Shown: one piece after another, positions 1 to 5,106 of the stretch
Numbering within the stretch: the stretch's first letter is position 1
Layout of the letters: each line of letters opens with the position of its first letter
Origin: Candidatus Atribacter alterifermentans
GTDB taxonomy: Bacteria > Atribacterota > Atribacteria > Atribacterales > Atribacteraceae
Direction: 5' to 3'
DNA: 5,106 nucleotides
Assembly: GCA_012517635.1 (NCBI GenBank)
Contig: JAAYUP010000432.1
Coordinates: 1-5,106 of the forward strand
Notes under the pieces: model-generated
What the model was told of the DNA's origin: nothing
Databases searched by the model: none
The model's input: only the letters and a program-made list of their open reading frames with translations
Position numbers and translations under genes: made by a program

Positions 1-157
1 AAGTATTAATTAAATCTTCCTTCAGCAAACAAGCGACTTTGGAGCAGAGTTCATTTACTTTATCTTTCTTTCCTTTAATTCCAATGATTTGATCTTTAAA
101 ACCAGCATGAGCAAATTCATTTCTTTGGTTTCCAATTGAGCTCCAAAGGTAACCGAT
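1..157 (-). pseudogene. HEPN ribonuclease remnant of the CARF effector, in frame after the stop (continues beyond left edge)
   Basis: This is the continuation of the CARF gene after TAA 158-160. The same frame is open for all 52 remaining codons. It reads IGYLWSSIGN, then QRNEFAHAGFKDQ, then a lysine-rich stretch and helix ending VNELCSKVACLLKEDLINT at the edge. R364-N-E-F-A-H369 (counting the stop as codon 352) is the R-X4-H catalytic motif of HEPN ribonucleases, and LW..I...RN..AHAG is the form usual in Csx1/Csx2 proteins. There is no ATG, GTG or TTG in frame between the stop and the motif, so the segment is unlikely to be translated alone with its active site. An ATT codon 4 nt after a GGAG is the only, weak, candidate. 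No indel is needed to join the two parts. The segment is therefore read as the 3' part of a nonsense-interrupted gene; readthrough is possible but unsupported. Confidence 0.85.
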
Positions 158-160
158 TTA
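158..160 (-). other. In-frame TAA splitting CARF and HEPN parts
   Basis: The minus strand reads CTC AAA TAA ATC GGT, with coding-like family sequence on both sides in one frame. TAA is an ordinary stop here, because cas10, csm2 and csm5 also end in it, so reassignment is ruled out. One substitution would restore a sense codon (for example AAA, CAA, GAA, TTA, TCA or TAT). No homopolymer or slippery sequence is present. Confidence 0.85.
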
Positions 161-1213
161 TTTGAGAACATTATCTGTTCCAATCCCCTCTCGAGATCGA
201 TTTGACATACCATTCAGAATTCTTCGAGCTCGCTCGCGGGTTGTGTTATATTCCAACCAACTTCCCATATTGCGGGTTTTGATCAGCCAATTAATCATCA
301 GTTCTCCCAAGATAATGAGACAATGGTCAGGATTTCCATGTCGGTTGTACCATTCGGCAATTTTATATTCTCGAAGCAACTCATCAGTATTGAGTTGAAT
401 TTGACTTTTTTCTTTTAATTTTATACTAAAATCTGCTAACTCTTCAGATATCTCACTAAAAACCAAAGCTAAGAGACCCTCAAAAGAGCTTTTATCAGAT
501 TTAAAAACCAATTTTTGAAGAAGATGGTTTACATCCAGCCCCATTTCTAAGGGAAGACAGAAAGATGTTGAGAGACTCAGTTTTTGAAGCGGCTCTTTTA
601 AATTAGAGAGCTTATAGCCAACTTCTTTATTGGTTTCACGCTGAAAGATCCGAGAGGATTCTCGACAAGCAATTTCCCAAAGCGGTTGAACACTGCCGGT
701 TTCTCGGAAAGTCTGCACAGCATGGAACCAAAAAGCCATTGAGAAGAGGGGAGTGAGGTCTATAATGGGATTGGATTCCCTCCCTTCTTCAAAAGCTCCG
801 TAGTAAATACCATCAATGCTGACATTTTTAAAGGCTCGCAAAAACAGAATTGAAACAAAGTAAACAAAAGGGAGACTTCGAAAAGAATGGGTGACATCGA
901 GAATGACGCGTTCACCTTCTTTGACTATTTCAGTGAGAATAAGAACAATTTGAAGGATGGATTCTTCATCTTCAGCGTAGGGAATGGAAACCATTTCCAG
1001 GTTGTGGTAACCGTATTGGTCGAACTGAGTTTGCAAATCCGGAAAAAATTGGGCGGTTGTTGGGGTAACTAAGAGTAAAAATTTTTCATCTTTTGGAATA
1101 TCAAGCAGTTGAGCAAGGACCAGAGTTGAAAAACATCCTGAACGTTTTCTTTCCTGAAAGACGTAACAAGTTTCCTGGTACTTACCAGCTTTACCGATCG
1201 AGGTGATGATCAT
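158..1213 (-). CDS. csx2: CARF-domain accessory effector, Csx2/TIGR02221 type, cut short by a stop before its HEPN motif
   Basis: Full-length proteins of this group are CARF-HEPN ribonucleases: the CARF domain binds cyclic oligoadenylate made by Cas10 and activates the HEPN domain, which then degrades RNA. The 351-residue product starts with MIITSIGKAGKYQETCYVF, the family N-terminus. It has a Rossmann-like CARF half with KFLLLVTPTT (44-53) and DVTHSFRSLPF (106-116), a variant of the DxTHG motif with Ser for Gly, then IYYGAFE (136-142). Residues 156-173 form the following helix, and AEWYNRHGNPDHCLIILGE (286-304) is typical of the first HEPN helices. The frame ends at TAA 158-160 before any R-X4-6-H motif, and that motif appears in the same frame just downstream (1-157). 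It starts 2 nt after csm5, behind AAGGAGAT (1225-1232). As read, it should keep ligand sensing but lack ribonuclease activity (inference). Confidence 0.88.
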   Translation of the reverse strand: MIITSIGKAGKYQETCYVFQERKRSGCFSTLVLAQLLDIPKDEKFLLLVTPTTAQFFPDLQTQFDQYGYHNLEMVSIPYAEDEESILQIVLILTEIVKEGERVILDVTHSFRSLPFVYFVSILFLRAFKNVSIDGIYYGAFEEGRESNPIIDLTPLFSMAFWFHAVQTFRETGSVQPLWEIACRESSRIFQRETNKEVGYKLSNLKEPLQKLSLSTSFCLPLEMGLDVNHLLQKLVFKSDKSSFEGLLALVFSEISEELADFSIKLKEKSQIQLNTDELLREYKIAEWYNRHGNPDHCLIILGELMINWLIKTRNMGSWLEYNTTRERARRILNGMSNRSREGIGTDNVLK

Positions 1214-1215
1214 CT

Positions 1216-2349
1216 TTAAGCTTTATCTCCTTTATCTTGTTTGATCAAACTCCACCCGGTAGGTAGATAATGATTCTCCAGAGTATGTACCGTCCAACGG
1301 GTGGTAGGAAATTCCTGAACTGATCTGATTCTCCTCCAATTACTTTTATAAATTTCTTTTTCTTCATTGGATAAAAAGTAACCAATAGAATTAAAATAAT
1401 AGGTTTTTCCAAAGCCAATTCTCAGCAGAGAACCTCCTTGTTTTATTTCATTCTTATTTTCATTTAAAAGACGAGTATATTCTTGAATGAGAGATTTATT
1501 TTCTTCGAAATGTGCTTTCTTGTTTAATCGCTCAATTTCATCTATAAGGAGAAGGCGTGAATATTCCCAGATAGCCTTAAGAATGGTAGTTGTCCCTTTA
1601 GCAAAAAACTCCTTCCAGTATTCAGGTATATTAGCTTTCTCATAACCAGGTAAGATATTGATTTCAAATTTCATCTCAGTACCGGGATAGAATCCTAAAA
1701 GAAGGGTGGGAATTGCATTTCTTGAGCCTCCTTTTCTTTCTAAGGCGTATACCCGAAGTGATTCTATAGGAGATGGAGAGGTATCGGTTACCTGGAGAAA
1801 ACGGAGTGCATCATTTTCAGGAAGATACTGCTGAGATCGTTTATCAAGTAAACAAAAAATATCCAAACCATAATAGAGCTGATGAGGTGAATTGGGGAGA
1901 TGTGGAGTTGCACCGTATCCCGCTCTTCCTTTATTTTGTTTTTTAATGTAGTCAAACATCAATGCGGTCCGAATAGCGCCTTTAATTGAAGACCCTGGTA
2001 TATAGGGTTTTCCTCCAGTTAAAGTAGGCAAAAAAAGTGACCAGCTTCGAAAAGTCATTGAATCGGGAAAAGCAAGGGGAAGAATTGCCTGAGAAAAATC
2101 ATGAGGGGAAAGGTTGTATTCTTCAAAAAAATGAGCCAGTGATCCCCGCTGAGAAGCAGCAATCGAAGCAATCTCTTTTACTAAATATCGAGCACTTTCA
2201 CCCTGATCCATAAGCCATTGGTTTAGTTTTTCATGATCAATGAGATAGATAACTCTTTTTTTCTTGTCATGAATATAGTCGGTTATGGCGGATGCATTTT
2301 CTCCACTCCGGACACAAAGGGGAGTGAGGACTTGTAACGACAGCATCAT
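1216..2349 (-). CDS. csm5: Csm5, RAMP capping the crRNA 3' end
   Basis: Csm5 is the Cas7-like subunit at the 3' end of the crRNA and takes part in crRNA 3' maturation, recruiting host nucleases in studied systems. From the chosen ATG (2347-2349) the product has 377 residues: LSLQVLTPLCVRSGE (3-17), the typical N-terminal strand and loop; YIPGSSIKGAIRTAL (116-130), the RAMP crRNA-binding loop; LRFLQVTDTSP (182-192), the family LxxLxVSDS-like motif; SLLRIGFGKTYYFNSIG (307-323), the C-terminal glycine-containing motif; and PTTRW (348-352) with LPTGW (362-366), the usual tail. The frame is open to an ATG at 2380-2382, but the 11 extra residues (MAVWKKRRSRI) are basic, lack a ribosome-binding site and do not fit the family. 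The inner ATG has AAGGAGGT 8 nt upstream and overlaps the csm4 TGA as ATGA. It ends in TAA, 2 nt before the next gene. Confidence 0.95.
   Translation of the reverse strand: MMLSLQVLTPLCVRSGENASAITDYIHDKKKRVIYLIDHEKLNQWLMDQGESARYLVKEIASIAASQRGSLAHFFEEYNLSPHDFSQAILPLAFPDSMTFRSWSLFLPTLTGGKPYIPGSSIKGAIRTALMFDYIKKQNKGRAGYGATPHLPNSPHQLYYGLDIFCLLDKRSQQYLPENDALRFLQVTDTSPSPIESLRVYALERKGGSRNAIPTLLLGFYPGTEMKFEINILPGYEKANIPEYWKEFFAKGTTTILKAIWEYSRLLLIDEIERLNKKAHFEENKSLIQEYTRLLNENKNEIKQGGSLLRIGFGKTYYFNSIGYFLSNEEKEIYKSNWRRIRSVQEFPTTRWTVHTLENHYLPTGWSLIKQDKGDKA
1225..1232 (-). promoter_or_regulatory. Ribosome-binding site of the CARF-HEPN gene, inside the csm5 end
   Basis: The minus strand reads AAGGAGAT within the last codons of csm5, 11 nt before the ATG at 1211-1213. 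Spacing is a little long, but no other in-frame start fits better, and the N-terminal residues from this ATG match the family. Confidence 0.65.
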
Positions 2350-3380
2350 AATTCTTGACCTCCTTTTCTTCCAAACGGCCATCCCATTGCCTTTCCATAA
2401 GCAATAACTCTTTTATCAGGAAGGGGTGAAACCTCCAAATTCTTTCCCCAAAAAGGAATTTTAACTAATGATCCTTCTCCCAATACATAATGAGACTTCT
2501 TTCTTTTGCCAATTGGTTGATTCCAAAAGAGAAATCCTTCTCTTTTGAGTAGCTCATAGGATATAAGTTGATCCATTTCTTCTCGTCTGGGGACTGAAGA
2601 ACTCAAAAGCATCATGATGTCACCTTTTTGGGGAAGAGGAAATAATTCATATTCCCAAGATGCAAAAGTTCCTTTCCCACTTGCTCGTTCTCCTCCCAAA
2701 CCTTCCTCAACGAATAGATGAAGAGTCGAAATGAGGTCGGGTGAAAGTGATCCTTCTATAAGAAAGAAAAGAAAAGGGGTAAGAGATCTATCTAACGTAA
2801 CTTTTTGAGGACAAAATTCCATTTCCGCTTGGTAATAAAGATCAAGGGATTCTGCTTTGGTTCGGCTAATTGTAACCTTTGGCTCCAAGGTAGTCCGGAA
2901 AAAAGGACCATTTTCTTTATACCAGGAAATGCTTTCTTTAGAAGTGATGCAAAATTGTGGATTAAGAAGGGTAAATTGATCAGGATCGAGGAGGTCAATC
3001 TGAAAAACTCCTTTTTCTGCATCAAAAGTTTGAAAAATTTTAGACAATGCAGCAGCTGACAGCCAAGAAATTCGTTTTTGTTTCTTCCGTTGAGTTGGAT
3101 CGGAAAGTTCAAGATATAGACCTTTAGGCCGAGGAAAAAATAAGAGATCCCGATTCGCTTTTCCTTCTTGGATTCGTAAACCATAAAATACTGATGAAAT
3201 GAACAGAGAATCCATTATAGGAATAAAGTGTTCCTCCCCATGGAGCTTAATGCCTACATTAACCAATGCTGAAAAGAGGGTATCAGCATGAACCAGGCCT
3301 TCTATCCGATCCACTCGCCCTTTTCCAATTCGCATCCGAAAGTTATCGGAAGGAATTAACTTTACCACTTGGAAGGTCAC
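2346..3380 (-). CDS. csm4: Csm4, RAMP (Cas5 group) capping the crRNA 5' tag end
   Basis: Csm4 is the Cas5-like subunit that binds the 5' tag of the crRNA and joins Cas10 to the Csm3 backbone. In numbering from the longest open frame (GTG at 3387-3389), the motifs are: TFQVVKLIP (5-13), the first ferredoxin-like strand; HADTLFSAL (34-42), matching the family (S/A)-D-T-L-x-x-A-(L/I) motif; FPRPK (85-89); EPKVTISRTKAESLDLYY (169-186), the region after the PxxxIDR-type loop; and GLGGERASGKG (230-240), the glycine-rich RAMP loop. I prefer the GTG at 3378-3380, giving 344 residues, because GAGGTGAT (3385-3392) pairs with the 16S rRNA end and places its GAGG core 8 nt upstream. The GTG at 3387-3389 overlaps that site and has no proper spacing. 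The TGA stop overlaps the ATG of csm5. The alternative start adds only three residues. Confidence 0.94.
   Translation of the reverse strand: MTFQVVKLIPSDNFRMRIGKGRVDRIEGLVHADTLFSALVNVGIKLHGEEHFIPIMDSLFISSVFYGLRIQEGKANRDLLFFPRPKGLYLELSDPTQRKKQKRISWLSAAALSKIFQTFDAEKGVFQIDLLDPDQFTLLNPQFCITSKESISWYKENGPFFRTTLEPKVTISRTKAESLDLYYQAEMEFCPQKVTLDRSLTPFLFFLIEGSLSPDLISTLHLFVEEGLGGERASGKGTFASWEYELFPLPQKGDIMMLLSSSVPRREEMDQLISYELLKREGFLFWNQPIGKRKKSHYVLGEGSLVKIPFWGKNLEVSPLPDKRVIAYGKAMGWPFGRKGGQEL
2358..2365 (-). promoter_or_regulatory. Ribosome-binding site deciding the csm5 start
   Basis: The minus strand reads AAGGAGGT, 8 nt before the ATG at 2347-2349. It lies inside the last codons of csm4 (encoding Lys-Gly-Gly) and downstream of the longer-frame ATG at 2380-2382, so it can only serve the inner start. 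Confidence 0.9.
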
Positions 3381-3384
3381 GGTA

Positions 3385-3392
3385 ATCACCTC
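3385..3392 (-). promoter_or_regulatory. Ribosome-binding site of csm4 overlapping the csm3 stop
   Basis: The minus strand reads GAGGTGAT, eight bases that match the complement of the 16S rRNA 3' tail. The core GAGG is 8 nt from GTG 3378-3380. The TGA of csm3 (3386-3388) lies inside the site, so a ribosome ending csm3 sits on the csm4 initiation signal. This decides the csm4 start in favour of the inner GTG, although it is not proof. Confidence 0.65.
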
Positions 3393-4147
3393 TCCAAGTG
3401 CGATAAAAGAGCTTGAATTAGTTCACTCGCGTCAAAATTAGTATCGGCTTTTTCAAGGAGAGTTATTGGAAGATTATTTCCCAGGTATTCCGATTTTCTT
3501 TTCAGTGAAAAAGTAAGATTCTGGAAACGAACCTTTCCCGAACCTCGAGTGCCACTGCCACCTAAATACTCATCCTCAACCATACGGATCCCCTTGATGA
3601 AGAAAGGAATAATTTGGTCGATTTGATCCCGATCATTATCAAAGATATTTAAAACCATTTCAAAGTTAAAGATCGTACCAGCTGGAACTCTTTCTAAATT
3701 ACGGGGATTTGAGGCGCTTCCTTTAATTCGGTCAATGATGTTTTCCGTTTTTTCTTCAGTATAGGCTTTTTCTTCAAAAAGCGCAGGAAACTTTTTTTCG
3801 AAATCATCAATATCAAGCCAGGCATCACGAACACACAGGCGGCTTAAGGTTTTCTTATCATCATCTGATGAATGGCTTCCAAAAAGGAGGCATACCAAGC
3901 ATTCTCCACAACCGCAAGGGTCACCCTTAGTACGTGTTCCTTCTTTACCTTCAGCCCGCTCCAAGGTGCAGCGCATTTTTCCTTTTAATGAAGAACCAGG
4001 GATATAAGGGACACCATTTACGGTTTTTATAACCGGATTGTCCATTCCGCCGATTTCACCAGTTTCTCGAGATCCACCAATATGAAGACCAGTCTGAACT
4101 TCTATTTTTCCGTTAAGAAAGAGTTTTCCTAAAAAATGACTCATCAT
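3386..4147 (-). CDS. csm3: Csm3, backbone RAMP (Cas7 group) and target-RNA nuclease
   Basis: Csm3 is the repeated Cas7-type backbone subunit that holds the crRNA and cuts the paired target RNA at 6-nt intervals. The 253-residue product shows the full signature. IGGMDNPV (32-39) contains Asp36, which corresponds to the catalytic Asp of characterised Csm3 proteins. YIPGSSLKGKMR (48-59) is the RAMP crRNA-binding loop. Cys78, Cys80, Cys83 and Cys86 (CGCGECLVC) form a zinc-binding cluster followed by LLFGS. The thumb region is around 135-160, and GGSGTRGSGKVRF (196-208) is the C-terminal glycine-rich loop. All key residues are present, so it should be active. Two ATGs, 4145-4147 and 4142-4144, both fit the purine-rich GGGAGGGGG site just upstream; the first is annotated. 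It starts 15 nt after csm2 and its TGA stop (3386-3388) lies within the ribosome-binding region of csm4, suggesting coupled translation. Confidence 0.96.
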   Translation of the reverse strand: MMSHFLGKLFLNGKIEVQTGLHIGGSRETGEIGGMDNPVIKTVNGVPYIPGSSLKGKMRCTLERAEGKEGTRTKGDPCGCGECLVCLLFGSHSSDDDKKTLSRLCVRDAWLDIDDFEKKFPALFEEKAYTEEKTENIIDRIKGSASNPRNLERVPAGTIFNFEMVLNIFDNDRDQIDQIIPFFIKGIRMVEDEYLGGSGTRGSGKVRFQNLTFSLKRKSEYLGNNLPITLLEKADTNFDASELIQALLSHLER

Positions 4148-4160
4148 GCTCCCCCTCCCT
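4148..4160 (-). promoter_or_regulatory. Ribosome-binding site of csm3
   Basis: The minus strand reads AGGGAGGGGGAGC immediately before the tandem ATG-ATG start of csm3. The GGGAGG core is 6 nt from the first ATG and 9 nt from the second, so both are usable and the true N-terminus may be one residue shorter than annotated. Confidence 0.7.
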
Positions 4161-4162
4161 AA

Positions 4163-4642
4163 TTATTTGTCAGAATAATATTTCTGGTAGGCAACCATCG
4201 CTTCGGCGCATTTTTGGATACCTTTATAACCTTCTCGGTCTTCATTTGATTGCAAGGCTAATATCGAATCACTGAGAAAAGTAATGACTAATCCGACTGA
4301 ATCCCGGTTTTTAATATCTTCACGACCAACAATATAAGCCAATCGTGGAATAGCAAGCAGAAGCTCTCTTCCATCTTTTGCGTTTTTTATGATTTCAAAA
4401 ATTTTCCGTAATTTAGTTGAATTGACGTTTTTTGCTCGCTCTCTTATAAAATCTTTTAATTGCTGGTTGAAAGTTTTAAAATCATTCATACCCATCCGCT
4501 CAAACTGTAAGACCTTTTCCGGATAATGAGCAGTTTCGAAGAATTCCTGGAGGGTTTTCCGCCACTGTTCTTCTTGTGAACTCCCTTTTTCATAACTATG
4601 GTATGAAGCAGGTACTTGTCTTCTTCCGGCATTCATATTCAT
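4163..4642 (-). CDS. csm2: Csm2, small subunit of the type III-A complex
   Basis: Csm2 is a small all-helical protein that stacks along the inner side of the Csm3 backbone and contacts the crRNA-target duplex. The product has 159 residues. The diagnostic part is residues 76-108, TKLRKIF (76-82) followed by an Ile/Lys-rich helix and LLLAIPRLAYIVGRE (94-108). This matches the family pattern of a (S/T)-x-(I/L)-R-x-(I/F/L) helix followed by L-x-x-x-x-P-x-L-A-Y-x-x-G-R. The first 25 or so residues are polar and look like a disordered extension, making the protein slightly longer than many Csm2 proteins. The ATG at 4640-4642 is chosen because AAAAGGAGGT (4651-4660) sits 8 nt upstream; a second in-frame ATG two codons later (4634-4636) would change little. 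It lies between cas10 and csm3, the canonical place, and ends in TAA. Confidence 0.93.
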   Translation of the reverse strand: MNMNAGRRQVPASYHSYEKGSSQEEQWRKTLQEFFETAHYPEKVLQFERMGMNDFKTFNQQLKDFIRERAKNVNSTKLRKIFEIIKNAKDGRELLLAIPRLAYIVGREDIKNRDSVGLVITFLSDSILALQSNEDREGYKGIQKCAEAMVAYQKYYSDK

Positions 4643-4650
4643 TCTTACCT

Positions 4651-4660
4651 ACCTCCTTTT
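4651..4660 (-). promoter_or_regulatory. Ribosome-binding site of csm2
   Basis: The minus strand reads AAAAGGAGGT here, a near-perfect complement of the 16S rRNA 3' end, 8 nt before the csm2 ATG. It lies in the 43-nt gap after the cas10 stop, the longest intergenic gap in the window, so csm2 is initiated on its own rather than by overlap with cas10. Confidence 0.85.
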
Positions 4661-4685
4661 TATGTATAAAAGAATTTATATTTTT

Positions 4686-5106
4686 TTAAACCATGACTTT
4701 TCTGGTTTTCATCTCGGCAAAGCGGTTAGCAACTAAAATAAGGCGAGGGTTCTTGATTTTTTGATCTCTAAAAATATTATTTAAAATAATTTCCTCCAAA
4801 AGATCGGCGACTTCCTTATCATTTCTAAGATGATAGAGAAAATTCCAGATTGCTGGAGGTTTGATAATCTTTTGGTTGGATTGTTCAATGAGAGGATTAA
4901 AATCATTGAGAGAACTGGATATTTTATGAATCAATGCTCGGCTTGAATGGCCTTGGTTTATTGCACTGGCAATTTTTTCCCCCAATTCCCAGGCGATTTT
5001 CAATTCAGGCCATGTTAGAGTTTCGTTGAAAATAGTCACCTTATCTTTAACAGTGCTATCCTCTCCTGGGTAGAGATACGTTTTCGAAGCGACAAGAGCT
5101 TCTTCG
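4686..5106 (-). CDS. cas10: Cas10/Csm1 C-terminal part (5' end beyond right edge)
   Basis: Cas10 is the large subunit of type III complexes and makes cyclic oligoadenylate with its palm domains. Only the last 139 codons are visible. The frame stays open to the window edge, and the segment KDKVTIFNETLTWPELK matches the family pattern in which a (D/A)-V-T-(L/I)-F-x-x-x-(L/F)-(S/T)-W-x-E-L stretch marks the passage from the second palm domain to the C-terminal helical domain. The preceding EEALVASK fits the helix seen before it. The rest is helix-rich, as expected for the C-terminal domain that contacts Csm2. The codon at 5037-5039 is an internal GTG, not a start: it has no ribosome-binding site and the upstream residues belong to the family. 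The GGDD cyclase motif and HD domain lie outside the window, so activity cannot be judged. The gene ends in TAA, 43 nt before csm2. Identification rests on motif and operon position. Confidence 0.87.
   Translation of the reverse strand, partial: EEALVASKTYLYPGEDSTVKDKVTIFNETLTWPELKIAWELGEKIASAINQGHSSRALIHKISSSLNDFNPLIEQSNQKIIKPPAIWNFLYHLRNDKEVADLLEEIILNNIFRDQKIKNPRLILVANRFAEMKTRKVMV

Noticed and set aside
1..160. A frameshift in the CARF gene as the cause of truncation.
   Set aside because: The HEPN motif is in the same frame as the CARF part (157 is a codon start counted from 1213), so only a stop codon separates them.
162..398. Plus-strand 78-codon open frame, and a similar one at 887-1072.
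   Set aside because: Both lie antisense inside the CARF gene, have no ribosome-binding site and encode no recognisable domain.
2350..2382. N-terminal extension of Csm5 from ATG 2380-2382.
   Set aside because: It lies inside csm4 with no ribosome-binding site, while the inner ATG has a perfect one and the family N-terminus.
2792..3184. Minus-strand 130-codon open frame and plus-strand 84-codon frame at 2805-3059.
   Set aside because: Both are out-of-frame shadows of csm4, whose own frame carries the family motifs throughout.
4665..4680. Inverted repeat TATAAA-AGAA-TTTATA in the cas10-csm2 gap, considered as a terminator or operator.
   Set aside because: The stem is six A-T pairs only and there is no GC stem. 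Such repeats are common by chance in AT-rich spacers, and a terminator here would cut the operon.
5037..5039. A separate 117-residue gene starting at GTG 5037-5039.
   Set aside because: The frame is open upstream to the window edge, there is no ribosome-binding site, and residues on both sides fit the Cas10 C-terminal region. It is an internal valine.
1..5106. CRISPR array, tRNA or insertion sequence.
   Set aside because: No regularly spaced direct repeats, clover-leaf candidates or terminal inverted repeats were seen, and coding sequence fills nearly the whole window.

Overview
The window holds most of a type III-A (Csm) CRISPR-Cas effector operon, all on the minus strand, so transcription runs from the right edge to the left. 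In transcription order it contains: the C-terminal part of cas10/csm1 (cut by the right edge), csm2, csm3, csm4, csm5, and a CARF-HEPN accessory effector of the TIGR02221/Csx2 type (broad Csx1 group; cut by the left edge). No CRISPR array, cas6, cas1 or cas2 lies in the window.

The host looks bacterial. The genes are rather AT-rich (about 40% GC by eye), packed with 2-43 nt gaps or stop/start overlaps, and preceded by strong purine-rich Shine-Dalgarno sites (AAAGGAGGT type). This fits a Gram-positive-like or deep-branching anaerobic or thermophilic bacterium. The window does not allow a firmer placement.

In the working model of such systems, Cas10, Csm2, Csm3, Csm4 and Csm5 build the crRNA-guided complex. 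Csm4 caps the crRNA 5' tag end next to Cas10. Csm3 forms the backbone and cuts target RNA. Csm2 forms the small-subunit filament, and Csm5 caps the 3' end. When target RNA binds, Cas10 makes cyclic oligoadenylate, which the CARF domain of the accessory protein senses to switch on its HEPN ribonuclease domain.

The main surprise is in that accessory protein. Its reading frame hits a TAA stop at 158-160, just before the HEPN catalytic motif. The same frame then stays open to the window edge and encodes RNEFAHAGF, a textbook HEPN R-X4-H motif. The gene therefore carries an in-frame nonsense codon that removes the ribonuclease active site and keeps the CARF sensor. Secondary observations are ribosome-binding sites that move the csm4 and csm5 starts inward from the longest open frames, with both genes translationally coupled to the gene before them.
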